Source of the DNA: Thereva unica
Lineage: Eukaryota > Arthropoda > Insecta > Diptera > Therevidae
Reading direction: 5' to 3'
Assembly (NCBI GenBank): GCA_949987705.1
Contig: OX465284.1
Coordinates: forward strand, 69,735,470-69,799,469
DNA: 64,000 nt
Shown here: one piece after another, positions 1 to 10,917 of the stretch
How positions within the stretch are numbered: the stretch's first letter is position 1
How the letters are laid out: each line of letters begins with the position of its first letter
Notes under the pieces: generated by a model
What the model saw: only the letters and a program-made list of their open reading frames with translations
Told to the model about the DNA's origin: nothing
The model's database searches: none
Position numbers and translations under genes: made by a program

Positions 1-81
1 TTGACAAATGACATGACGGACTAGTAGTACAAAGGGTGACTCCTGAGCTTAGCACTGTCACATAAAAAAAAAAAAAAAAAA
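1..81 (+). mobile_element. J2 LINE 3' tail (5'-truncated)
   Basis: The first bases match the 3' end of the large J2 element at 30384-30461. They share the block GACTAGTAGTACAAAGGGTG, then a TCAC(AT) step into an 18-base A run. Only the 3' end is visible because the window begins here. On the right it abuts an L-family LINE fragment in the opposite orientation, so J2 probably inserted into L. Confidence 0.8.
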
Positions 82-965
82 CTCCGCAGCTCTTCGTGAA
101 GGTCATCTCAGGCATGCAGAAGTCGGTTTTTATCGGGACGATAACAGAGTTCAGCACCTTCGTGTGCCCTCCCCTGATTCCGTTTCAAAAACCGATTTTT
201 TTTTATTTTAGATTTAAAGGAGAGAGGTATGCCATAACAATTAGGGCATCTGTAGGTGTGGAGAGAAGTGCTCCTGTTATGAAAACTCCGCACACTTTTG
301 TACTTTCTGTAGTTTGTTTAGCACGGTGGACTTACTTACTTGGGTTGGCCACTATCCTAAGACCCCATACAGGAGTATTGGACGGACGATCGTTGTGTGG
401 ATCCATCGTACTAAGTTAAGGGAGAAGCGCTCTTCTGTGTTTTCATTCCAGAGGAGTTTCTTGTCCAGGACTACCCCCAGATATTTGGCACTGTTGCTAA
501 ATTTGAGCCTAACATTGTTAAGCCGGGGGTGTTAAAGGTGGGGTTTTATACCTCCTTGTGAAGAGAACCAATTCCGTTTTTACTGTGTTAACACTAAGCC
601 CGCGGTGGCAGTCCAGCTTGAGAGGGTTTGTAACACCGCCTCCATGAGATCACAGGACTTAAAAAAATTTTCCTTTCGATGATAACAACACCATCCGCGT
701 ACGCCAGGACGAGATGCCCCTCTGTCACCAAGCGTCGCAATACCTGGTTTAGTTACCACCCATAGTAGCGCGGAAAGTACTCCTTCTTGCGGGTCAGAGC
801 CTGTAATAGAAAGGATGATAGGCTGATTGGCTTGAATTCTTTGGGTGTTACACCGGAGGCTTTTCCTGCCTTAGGTATAAAAACTACTTCAACCTCTTTC
901 CAACTAGAAGGGATGAAGTTTTTTTGAAGCTCCCAGTAAACATGGCCTTCAACCAGGGCTGTCAG
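82..965 (-). mobile_element. L-family LINE RT fragment (I/LOA-like)
   Basis: Read on the minus strand, this is a degenerate reverse transcriptase. Near 880-820 it reads FIPKAGKASGVTPKEFKPIS, the start of the RT domain in RNase H-bearing I/LOA-type LINEs. Near 715-680 it reads LAYADGVVII, where the second catalytic aspartate of YADD is glycine. Near 520-440 is a thumb segment like LDKKLLW. The expected AFD and PQGGVLSP segments between these blocks are missing, so there is an internal deletion, and stops and frameshifts are present. Bases 104-420 match a second copy at 9398-9722. It is a dead fragment. The exact clade is inferred from motif style. Confidence 0.7.
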
Positions 966-1890
966 GACCTGGTGATTTATAGAACTGGAAGGGGCTTACA
1001 GCTCATTTAATTTTTGCTCTACTTATGATAGATTTGAGCAGCTATGGTGAGGCTGAAGGGTTTATCGTGATAGCTGTCTTAACCGTGGTACTACTCGGGA
1101 AGTGGGTGTACATAAGTAGTTTCAGGAATTATCTGCTTGAGTCATTCCAATTGTTTTTTTCTTTGCGTAAACAACTAAGCATTGTTGGCGCTTTAGTTAA
1201 TATTTTCGTAGCCTTGAGGTTTGCGATGCGGACTCTATATTGCTACAAAAGGAGGCCCAGGAGGTACGTTCGGCCTTCCTTTTGCCATGTTGTATCTATT
1301 CAGCTTCGACTTATAGCAGCCCAGAAGGTTCAGCTGTTGCTGCGTCTAGCTGAATTAAATTTCTTTCTACACTATTTTCGGAGTGTTTCAAGTTCGCGAG
1401 ACCACCATGGGGTTTAGAAGCCTCTTTGTGCGGTCTGTTATGACAAGGTTTGCTTAAGGCGTAAGTGCATTGTTCTGTGGAAATGTCCACAAATGTCGAA
1501 TGTCCGGCTCAGCGATGTTCAAGCACCGGTTATCCAACCCGAAGTGACACCAGCCGAGACCATCCAGGCACACAAAGCGCTACCACATAGGTCAACGCGA
1601 CAACGCGAGCCGTCCTTACAAGCCCCTACCTTATCAGGGCGTTAAGGGGTGTATTGATTGTTGAGACAGCACTTCGTTGTTGATCCATTGAATTCAAAAT
1701 GATACTTGTGGCGCCAAGAAGCATGCATTTAATGCTTCTGTTTACTATAATCATGGATGACAAGAGCAGAGTATTGTCATAAGCAAAGTTATGAAGCAGA
1801 TTAGAGGGGAGGTCATTTTTAAAAACTAGAAAAAGATCAGGTGATCGAATACAACCTTGGGGAGTGTGGTTTAGGTTTGACTCCTAATTT
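966..1890. other. Unassigned intergenic sequence
   Basis: No recognisable coding domain. A 130-codon open frame at 1025-1417 (+) has no family signature and poor low-complexity composition, so I do not call it a gene. Some of this stretch may be decayed LINE sequence beyond the recognisable RT block. Confidence 0.4.
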
Positions 1891-2160
1891 AATTTTTTCG
1901 ATGGCTCTACAGTCCAAGCCCAACCTTGGCCTCCATCAGGCTTTTCTTCCAGACGTCTCACTGCTTTGTAGCTTGCTTTCAATTGCTTGTGTTGGGAAAT
2001 TTTCCTGAAATAGTATTAGCACCAACTTCCTATATTGATCGTGATTTGCTAACTGGTCTTCAATCTTGTAGAAAAATCAGAGCTTTTTGGCATCCTTGAG
2101 TCATGCATTCTTTGAATATGACCGGCCCAACGAAAACGCATGCGTCGATAGTTTATATTG
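1891..2160 (-). mobile_element. RTE LINE 3' fragment
   Basis: This stretch matches 7240-7490 at nucleotide level (shared blocks include GCCTCCATCAG, CCAGACGTCTC and GGCATCCTTGAGTCAT). On the minus strand it gives the basic C-terminal part of an RTE polyprotein with a WRKKPDGGQ-like stretch. It is frameshifted and diverged, with no intact frame. Confidence 0.6.
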
Positions 2161-3129
2161 TCTCTATATCAGGGCGTGATACATATATGAGGTTGGGATC
2201 TTTTAGACTTTTAAAATTCGACCGCTAGCAATATCCATTACTAATAGTTTGTTAAAGCCTAACTCGACCTTTAGTATCCTATATTACACAATAGTTAATA
2301 GTCAACAATTCAATCTTCTCATTTCTATCTTCTCATCTCTCAACTGTTCAACATATTGTGATAATTTATGCGCCATCTGTTAGAAGTTTGAAGCAACTGC
2401 TATTTATAACGACTTGTTAGGATTTGAATTAACGATTTATATACTAAACTAACATGGCGCCATATATTACAATGAAAACGAATGGGCAAAGCTTCGAATT
2501 TTCTACAAGTACTTTAAATAATTTTCTAGTAGGTTTCAGTATATGGTGGAAAGCTCTGAGAATTGGCCTGGATGTATATAAATTTTGTATAATTTTAAAT
2601 AATCTTGTGATAAAATTTTAATTTACTTACAATATTTATGTCCGTCATATTGGATTGGTCATATTTAATTTTTAAATTTGCTGGTATAGTCTTCCAGGCA
2701 GACCAATCCATCTGTTTAGCTGTGTAGCTGGCTGTCCGTATAGCTGTCCACCTGAGAGCTTTAATTTAATTTATAATGTTTCGTATACAAGTTGATGCAA
2801 CTATACAGATAGACCATGCAAGCAGCCAAACGGATAGTTTAGGTGGCCTGTCTAGTCTGCCTGATTTGTCTAGCTGGTCTGTCTGTCTTGTCTCTTTGTT
2901 TGATCTGTCTGCCTGGACAGTCTTGAGACTATCTAGTTAAATTTGAGTGGTGTGTGTTTTGTGTGTAAAACTATTATAAGAAATTTCTTGGCTTAGCTTC
3001 AAAATCCAATTTGTATGCGAAATATTACAAGTTCACCAAACCGCAAACGCTTCCCAAGACGCAAACCGAAGCTTCAGATGGCACCGGACCAACATTGCTA
3101 TACTGCTAAGCGATTGTAAATAATTACAA
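2161..3129. other. Unassigned AT-rich DNA with a GTCT-rich low-complexity zone
   Basis: No gene signature. Roughly 2690-2950 is rich in irregular CTGTCT/GTCTGT units (for example CTGGTCTGTCTGTCTTGTCT), an imperfect simple repeat. The rest is AT-rich and unassigned. Confidence 0.45.
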
Positions 3130-3215
3130 GGTCTTTTCTAATGTAAATAGGCTAAAAGCTTTTCAATGTGGAAACTTTTTCTGATGAGCTTACCTTATAT
3201 TATTGTACCATGTTA
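3130..3215 (-). mobile_element. Terminal inverted repeat half of a small DNA element
   Basis: The end of this stretch (AAAGCTTTTCAATGTGGAAAC, then GAGCTTACCTTATATT) is a diverged copy of the inverted-repeat ends at 44942-44992 and 45004-45054, which read AAGCTTTTCAAGATGGAAAC and GAGCCTACCTTGTATT. The upstream TCTAATGTAAA also matches the 45.06 kb copy. Only one end is recognised here. Confidence 0.55.
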
Positions 3216-3329
3216 CTAAGAATGGCACGATGGCCTGAGAGAAGTACAGCACAACCCAACAACATGGCTCGGAGCGCCAAATTAAAATATTTAGAGGGCA
3301 GGAATACAGGAGGGCTGAACGGCATAAAT

Positions 3330-3412
3330 ACGCCTTTTGAATTGGTACAACAAAAGGTGACTGACTCCTAAGCTCGGTTTTATCATATACATATATATAA
3401 AAAAAACTTTAG
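3330..3412 (+). mobile_element. J2-like LINE tail remnant
   Basis: The blocks AAAGGTGACTGACTCCTAAGCT and TTTTATCATATAC followed by short A runs resemble the J2 tail (AAAGGGTGACTCCTAAGCTT...ATCAC then A). It is short and diverged, with no coding sequence. Confidence 0.5.
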
Positions 3413-6400
3413 CGTTCTGTGCATTCTCTTCATGTAACGATATGTCAGGTCGCATTAGAAAATATACTTCCTTACTATCTTTCATTGAATGCAACGCTCG
3501 AAACGCATGTATCTGTTTCCAACATAAAAGTGTCGGATGCATTTCGACCCCAAGTTCTTTCTTCTCCGCCAGTCAGCATCAAAAATGCGTCCGTCAACAT
3601 ATCTTATTACTGAAATCGAGAACCGTCCACCTAGGGTATTGTGTTTGTGACAACTTAATTGGGCGTGCCGAAATCAATTGGTATTCGACATTGTTACCAA
3701 CACGTGGAGCACTCCCGGAGCATCATCCTTAAGTATTGGCCAAAGTTAATCGAACTATATGAAATGCACATCGTTGTGCAATCGAAAGGAAACATGGCAA
3801 TGTCTTAATTATCCTCGCGCGTTTTTAAGGGGAGAAAAGAATGTGGTAGTGTCGTTCCTGAATATATTGCGTTATACATGTTACGAAGTGCACTTTGACA
3901 AGTAAGCCGTTTGTGGATTGAACTGATAGAAGGCGCTAGTATAAGTAGAAATTTCAATTTACGAAATGCAGGTGGCGTATAACTAGCAATAATCTGTAAT
4001 GAGTAAGATCATTCTCTCTTTCCTACTAATACCATTAGGGACGTACAATCTTCTAATCCTTTATTCAACACCGAAGCACCCACCCAGTCCTCCAGCCAAA
4101 ACTACCGCACATTGCAAGCTCAGTTAAGCTCTATATCATCCAATTTTATCTCATCAGATTTTGTAGAACGTGTAAGAAATTTAAAGCCGGCATCCCGCTG
4201 CGAAGGATAACGACAAAACTTGCAAAGAAACAAGAGGCGGCAAACTGAACCGCAAAAGGCACAGTGAAGTCCTTTCGGGGTGCCGCAGAGAATGGAGCCG
4301 AAAAAAGGCGGAAAATGCTTTCTTCCATTTGCCGCTAACAATTCGCCTCGCTTCCGAAAATAACTTTCAACTAGACAGGGTGTAAGAACAAAATCCTCAG
4401 AATGGAAGTTTGACAACAAAAAAGGCGAAAAATAAAGAATTTCGCGAAGCCACCCCCAGCTGCCTGCAAGGCGAAGGACGACGCATTGCCCGCACACCGA
4501 CGTCTTCCTGTCACACCACAAGCTTTAACAAGGCTTGAGGAGAGCTCCGGTAAAGACGGCGAAAAATCGATTTTTTCGTTCTCTCCGGAAATATAGTGGA
4601 ATTAGGCGTCCGGGGTAGATAGCACCCGGTTTTTTATACAGGGCGAAGTCATAAAGGAAGCCCGAGGACATGCCCGAATGTATCGGGCGAGATATTCTAT
4701 CGCTGGCGGAGGGCATTACAGCACCGGAATACCAGAACCGGTTCAGGTATGTGTCCCGCTACGGTGTGACTTTAATCACCGATTCTCGTTGCGCTGTTAA
4801 AGGACGACGAGGTATTGATGTCCTGTGTGTCGGCGCAAAACTTTATTGGCCCCGGCAGTCGTGAGTTTTATTAAATATCCGGCGAGGAAGTGGCCTTCCA
4901 TTACGTGGGAACTTGTTGAGCTGAAACCCGAGTTTTCATGTGAAAAGTTTCTTCGTCGTTTTTTTTTATTATTATAACCAGAGAGAGAAAAGTTTCCACC
5001 CCTTTTCTCTAGTGGCACACCGGAAATGTTTCGAACGGCATTAATCTTCCCTTCCTTCCCCTCTTCAAGTCAATCTGTAGGTAACGAGTTTTCAAGTCTC
5101 TCCTTATGCCGCAATTTGTGGCAAATCTGTGTCCTGTCACCCTCATAAAAGCTCAATTTCACGTCAGAAACTTCTCGGAAGGAGTTTTTTAAAAGAATTT
5201 CCTTCCACCCCCGCAAACACGCAATTTTCCCTGCTGTTTTCAACTTGTCCTTGGGTGGAAGTTTTTGAACACATCGCCATCCCCTCTGCTGCCCCGCATC
5301 TGCACCGATCCGCTGCGCCCGGTGTATACGTTGTTTCCCGCGCGAGCGGTAAGTGACATTCAGGTACCAGCGTACATCACTCAGTCGCAGTCACCCCCCG
5401 GTGAACTTTGTGAAATCTTGTGAACATTTCTTTCCTTGCTCGTCCTTTAAGTTTCCTACCCCATCAGACAAAAGGAAAACTTTGCTTCGTGTCACTTCAA
5501 TTTTTCACAACTCCTTCCGCGCGCGCCTCCTGCCAGGACTCGCTCGCGGGGCAAAATTAAAAAGGAAAATATTTTCGCCATTTTTTATTCCTCAAGATTC
5601 GGTTTTAATGCAGAAAAACTTGAACAATAGCGCAAGGAGCTGGGAAAATGCCACTGAAGGCGCGCGGGCGGAGGGGGGTTGTTCCTGAAAATGAAAATGA
5701 CAAGAGGCGCTTCAACGTCCCTGACCTGGTTATGTAGAAAGGCCCGTCCCCGTCCCCTTCTGAGCCTGAAATTGCTGCTGCCTGCTTCATATATAGTCCA
5801 ACTATGCCCCAAGAAGTCTCCACCTCCCCCGACACAAGCAATGCTCCGCTGCGCCCCTTTTTGTGCATGGAAAAAGAAGAAGAAAACTTTGAGCCAGGAT
5901 TAGAGGAAATTATTTTCGTGGAAATTAATTTTTCCCTTTTCCGGGCGAATTAATTTAATTACAAGATTTAGCCCCATTGCTTCCCACTTAGGCGGTTGAC
6001 GGAGCTCAGTGGGGATCAGGTGACTTCAGTTGTCTGGTCCCATGGTGTCCTGTGCGGCCTATCTCCTGGTCTCTCCCGCTCTCTCTGCGAAGGGCCAAAT
6101 GAAGAAGGACACTGTGCAACTCTTGAGTGGATGACAGTCGCTCAAGGGATTACTTAGCAGTGGAAGAGTTTTAACTTCGGGCCCTAATTGGAATTTGCTC
6201 CAAGAAAATTTGCGTTTTAAGGAAATTTAATTTGGGGGTCGTTCTTTTTTCCGGGGGTGTCGTATGAAAAACGGTTTCGATGTAAGGACGACACTCGGGC
6301 GGGGACCAAGGAGATCATGGGGATCAAGTGGAATCTGTGCCTTGTTTTTGTAGGAAATGAAGACGAGCACGGGTCGGGCTGGGGTTAGATTCTAGAAATA

Positions 6401-6599
6401 ATAATGGCAGTGAGATATTAATTGTGATGGTGCGCACCGATAGGCATTTTAGTATTTTAGATTTAGCAGATAAAATAAGTAATCAGTGGAGTTAAGGAGG
6501 AGGTTGAAGGTGACGTTTGGATGAATTGGATTTTTAACTCATATGATTCACTTCAGGGTAGCTTTGTGAACAATTTTTAAATCGATGCAGCATTCTTTA
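3413..6599. other. Transposon-poor block, no gene assigned
   Basis: No transposon domain is visible over about 3 kb. Open frames at 4120-4521 (-), 5129-5356 (+), 5353-5688 (+) and 5605-5868 (-) overlap one another on both strands and match nothing I know, so they are probably chance frames in GC-richer sequence. Around 5290-5360 the sequence is CpG-rich, with a consensus splice donor GAGCG/GTAAGTGA at 5349. It could be a promoter or leading exon of a host gene, but nothing here proves transcription. Confidence 0.4.
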
Positions 6600-7170
6600 C
6601 AACGTACAGTCGGACTACTTCCTAATATTTCTAAAAATACTGATCTAATAAATGCTTGAGGATAGTCAATGGCTTATCTGAGGTGGGGCAAAAGGAATTC
6701 CATAACATACAATTCACATAATGGTTTTAACGGAACGGAATATATCGGTCCAATGACCACTTCATGAGATTATGCACATTTATGCTGCTTTTGTAGCATT
6801 TTGAATTGCTGCTCGCAAAACATCAAAATGGGTGATTTCTTGTAAACGCGATTGAAATCTCACCGCAAAGGAAGAAGCTGGGCATTGTCAGACCTGGCGA
6901 TCTATCTGGTTCAAATCTTCGAAACTTGAGATCACACAGCCCGGAAATTGGACCAAAATCTCCATCATTGCCCAAACTGTGTGAGCGGCTGCGTCCTTCT
7001 GCAACCAACATTGCTCAATTGAGCAACTTGCGGGAAAAACTCGTTTAACATCTGTCTGTAGCGTTTACCAAATATGGTTACGGTAGTGCAGTTGGCGTTT
7101 TCAAAAGAGTTGGCGTTTTTCAATGCAAATGTCCTTACTTTGATGGGAGGTAATAGCTGTCGCACCCTAT
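6600..7170 (-). pseudogene. Degenerate Tc1/mariner-type DDE transposase
   Basis: Minus-strand reading gives, in order, a segment like SFENANCTTVTIFGKRYRQM followed by LNEFFPQVAQL (7165-7010), then a corrupted counterpart of the catalytic QQDGAT block. After that come ISG/RSPDLTP-like and FFLCGEIS segments (about 6930-6830), corresponding to the conserved PPRSPDLTPLDFFLWG region. Several frame changes are needed and the aspartate-bearing block is destroyed. The family assignment rests on this ordered motif series, and the element ends were not found. A regulatory or host role is unlikely. Confidence 0.65.
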
Positions 7171-7189
7171 AGGTTTTCCGAGCAGGCTT

Positions 7190-8960
7190 AGCTTATTCAT
7201 ACGAGCTAGATGCCCTGCCCACCAGAGCCTTCTTCTTTTTCTTCGATGTCTCTATAGCCCAATTCGAGCTTTGGCCTCCATCAGCTTCTTCCTCCAGACG
7301 TCTCTCTGCTCCGCAACTTGTCTCCAGTTTCTTGTGTTGAGCAGTTTTGCTGCATCGGCCTTTACATTGTCTTGTCACCTTGACCGTGGTTTGCCTACTG
7401 GTCTTTTGCCATCTGGTAGTAGATTCAGGGCCTTTTTTGGTATCCTTGAGTCATCCATTCTTTAGACATGGCCGGTCCAAAGCAAACGCAGGAGCTTGGT
7501 ATGTGCTGAAAATTTACACTTTTTGTATAAGACGTACGACTCGTGATTGTTTATTCTCCATACATTGATTTGATTGATTGGGCCGTATATCCTTCGGAGA
7601 TATGACAGTGATCTTGCAAGGCAGTTTATATCGCTGGCATATCCTGCCAACTGTTTGGATTTGTTAAACAGGGTTGCGTTCGCATCAATGTTAGCCTTGC
7701 GAATTACTCCTTCTAGGCAGAGATTACAACATGGGCATGGGTGCCAACCCATCGCCCTCCTTGACTGGGAAGGACTCCGTCAATTCTGCTTGTATTCTGA
7801 CTGCACACCTTGTATTTTCCATTGTCATTTTTGTTAATTTTATTATCTTTAGGGGATATTTAGGTTCAGCATTGTTGCCCACCAGAGCCTACAGAGCTTT
7901 ATTTTCTTCCCAATATCTATGTCGCGACAGCGCTCGTTGGCAAACCACGGTCATGGTGGGAAGACAATGTCAAGGCCTATGCAGCAAAACTGCTCAATAT
8001 AAGAAACTGGAGACAAACTGCGGAGCTGATGAAGACCAATGCTGATGCAGATGCAGTTGCAGGCAGATGCATTATGTAAGTACCGGGAAGACCATCGTCT
8101 TATATAGTAAAATTTCAGACGTTATGGTTTGATGGTTGGATTTGAAGAACCTTCACGGTGTAATGTGGGCCCTCCATATTTAACCAGTTCCGCTGGGATG
8201 CCTTCTGCACACGAGGCCTTGATGTTTTTGAGCCGGGTGATGGCTCTGCTAACTTGTGTTAAACTTGGTGGTGACTGCATTGGTGAAGTTCCTCAGTTAG
8301 CTCGCCATTTAGCAATTCATGAACGTACTCTTGCCATCGCTCCAAGATGCCTTTTAGATCTGTGGTCAGATTCCCTTCTTTGTTCTCGCAGTATGTACAG
8401 TACAACTTGTTGTGGATGGCGTCATACTGCGGTCTCTGGAATTCCTGGCCTGGTGCGGCCGTCACTCTCTGTACTCGTCTGTTCACTGACGAGATTTATC
8501 TCCCAGGCTTCTCTTTTCTTTTTTTCTTTGTATTTCTTTTCGCGTGCCCGTGTTCTAAGAGACTGCTGCATTGCTCGATACGCAGCTTTCTTACGTTCAG
8601 TGGCCAGCTTGCATTCGTGCAACTTCTGCCTTAGATGGAATAAACAGTACTAATGACAAAATTTTAAAGGCTGGTTCAGCTCTCGTCAATTTCCGGCATC
8701 TCATTCCTAGGACTTACTCTTCTCAGCGCGAGTTCTAACGCATGGCCGTAGCTATTTCTGGCCATTTCATTGCGTAGTGAAACTGTATTGATTCGAGCCT
8801 GATCAGCAGTTGCAAAGCTTTTCAGCGCTGTAATGGGCTCTCGGAGCACCATACCAACAAGATAATGATCCGAGGGGAAGTTGGCACACCGGGACGTTCG
8901 TACTGTCATCAGACCCGAGACACCATTTAATATGTTATTCCCCATGTTCCGCTGATTCAC
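7190..8960 (-). mobile_element. RTE LINE mosaic (rearranged fragments)
   Basis: Several RTE pieces lie side by side. The 3' part at 7240-7490 (-) matches 1891-2160. At 7760-7560 (-) is a decayed RT block, with GYASDINCLARS where YADD is expected. At 7935-8080 (+) is a C-terminal piece, SWWEDNVKAYAAKLLNIRNW, in the opposite orientation. At 8085-8655 (-) are 3' and RT sequences matching 54127-54190 and 54985-55500, with the intervening RT deleted. At 8676-8960 (-) is the end of the endonuclease domain (SDHYLVGMVLRE), matching 55560-55830. The mixture of orientations implies nested insertion followed by deletion. Nothing here can encode a working protein. Confidence 0.7.
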
Positions 8961-8964
8961 ATAA

Positions 8965-9722
8965 CCACTTGGGAAGAAAAAGGCATCGACGGGACGACGA
9001 GGAAAACGTCGACGAAATTTACGCAGACCTGAAATTGTTCAAACAAGCAGTAGCGGTCGTGCCATACATAGCCAGTTCATCAGCTTTACGACTTCCCTCT
9101 ACATTTCGGTGACGGTGTGCCCGTATGAGAAGGGATCAGAACTGGAGAGCCACCTCGTTAAGAGTCTGCGACCTTCAGAGATAGTTCTAGAACTGTTAGT
9201 GCAGAGCCGCTTGACTATCCGAGCAAATGTAGACAGTCCGATTCCTATCGTCTTGCTGGTTGATCTATAGAGCCGCTTCATGTATGGCTAGAATGGCCGC
9301 ATGGTGCACTCAACCCTTGAGCATAGAGCCGTCAGTAAAAAGACGACGTACGTGAAGGGATGTGGACTCCGTAGTATTTTGTGAAAGTAACCTTGGATAT
9401 GCAAAAGTCTGTTTTTGGGGGATGATAACAGAGTTCAGCACGTTCGTGTGCCCTCTTCTAATTCCGGTCCAAAATCCAGATTTCTTAATTGTAAAGGCTG
9501 CTATGGTAGCGCTTTCCCTTGCCACAATATTCAAAGGAGGGAGATATAATATAACATTTAGGGCATCTCTAGGTGTGCAGCGAAGTGCTCCTATTATTCA
9601 AAACTCGGCACATCTTTGTACTTTCTGCAGTTTGTTTCGCGCGGTGGGCCTACTCAAGGTAGGCCACCATATTAAGACCCCCTATGGGAGTATCGAGCGG
9701 ACAATCGCTGTGTTGTAGATCC
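8965..9722 (-). mobile_element. L-family LINE thumb and RNase H fragment
   Basis: On the minus strand, 9722-9400 encodes the RT thumb/linker typical of RNase H-bearing LINEs (RCTPRDALNVILYLPPLNIV, followed by ARESATIAAF). At 9330-9000 an RNase H-like domain begins with TDGSMLKG. Bases 9398-9722 match 104-420. Stops interrupt all frames. It borders RTE sequence near 8960. Confidence 0.65.
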
Positions 9723-9831
9723 ATCGTACTTTTTTATTTTTGCTCTGATGTCCCTGTGCCTCAATGCGTTGCAACAGCTGATTCACCGTCAGGGCCTATA
9801 GGTGCGGGGAAAGTAGTCCGTTTTGCCTTTG

Positions 9832-10175
9832 CTTGCACATTTAGCAAAACCAAAGCTAGACCAAGACAATACAGGACTACAGAAGAGTGCAAGATCAAGA
9901 TAGCAAGACTTGGCTCATCACTAATTGCCAAAAGTTTTGAAGTGATGAGCAAAAGGTCCTACAAAAAGTCTCGCAAAAGTTCTTACCAAAAGTCTTGCAC
10001 AAAATTCTTGCAGTCTTGTCTTGATCTTGCTAAATGTGCAAGATAAGACTTTTTGCTCATTACTGTAAGACTTTTGGTACTTAGTGATGAGCAAAAAGTC
10101 TTGCTATCTTGATTTTGTAGTCTTGTCTTGTCCTTGTCCTGTCTTGGTATTGCTTTTCTGGCTAAATGTGCAAGA
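9832..10175. repeat. Long imperfect inverted repeat rich in CAAGACT
   Basis: The left arm (about 9832-9925, beginning CTTGCACATTTAGC and ending GGCTCATCACTAA) is repeated in reverse complement at about 10080-10175 (TTAGTGATGAGCAAAAAGTC ... GGCTAAATGTGCAAG). The spacer is itself full of AAAAGTCTTGC-type units. It resembles a foldback or hAT-type miniature element. No target duplication was identified. Confidence 0.6.
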
Positions 10176-10483
10176 CCAGTCTTGCTCATCACTACTTGCG
10201 GGGGACCTCTATTGACGGCCCTTCGGACCAAGAAGTCGCTTTGGATCGGGCATCCTGCCAGTAAGCACTTGATGGATGAGAAAGACCAGCGACGCCTCGA
10301 TTTTCTGTTCCATCAGGGCCAGGGTAATGGCGTTCGGGAGTACGTTGTTAAACGATCCCCTATGCCAAGGAATGCCACTAATGTATACTTCTTGACCAAG
10401 TTTTTGCAATGGTTGAAACCAATGAGTGAAGAGCAGTACCGCCCGGTCGAAAGCATGTCATAACGTCGAAAGCATGTCATATA
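10176..10483. other. Unassigned sequence
   Basis: No domain recognised. Just before 10484 the sequence CGTCGAAAGCATGTCATA occurs twice in tandem (about 10446-10482), a small direct repeat at the edge of the next inverted-repeat element. Confidence 0.4.
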
Positions 10484-10917
10484 CTGAGTTTCCATGAGAG
10501 TTCAACCAGAGTTGGACCCGAGTTGAACTCCATGGAAACAGTCGCAGTCAAGAGTTTTCGTTAAAGATTTTCAACTCTGCTCAACTCAACGAAAATAGGT
10601 AGATTGAACAGAGTTCACGCACACAACTACAAACGGGATTGTCAAATGTTAAAAAAGTCAAAATGTCGCGCCTGTTTATAACATTTCTGTTATACAACGA
10701 ACACAATAAATTAATTTTATGGTCCATGATCACTATTTTATAATAACAAAAATATTACGTCAAATTTAAAAACAGCTGCTTGCTTAATACAAGTACACAT
10801 TCAGCTGTCTGTACACAGGCAGAAAAGTCAGCCATGGAAACGCATAGAGTTGAGTCGTTGAGTTGTAGTGTCATTTCAACTCAACCTCAACTCAACTCGA
10901 CTCCCATGGAAACTCGG
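10484..10917. mobile_element. 434-bp miniature inverted-repeat element, TA flanks
   Basis: The left end CTGAGTTTCCATGAGAGTTC is mirrored by the right end, whose reverse complement begins CCGAGTTTCCATGGGAGTCG. Both ends carry internal AGTTGAGTTG-type subrepeats. TA lies on each side (10482-10483 and 10918-10919), as expected for a Tc1/mariner-mobilised MITE. It has no coding capacity. The core is AT-rich. Confidence 0.75.

Noticed and set aside
4120..4521. 133-residue minus-strand gene
   Set aside because: Low-complexity, cysteine-rich in no ordered pattern, no family signature, no splice context.
5353..5868. Genes on both strands at 5.35-5.87 kb
   Set aside because: Overlapping frames on opposite strands in GC-rich DNA with no recognisable motif.
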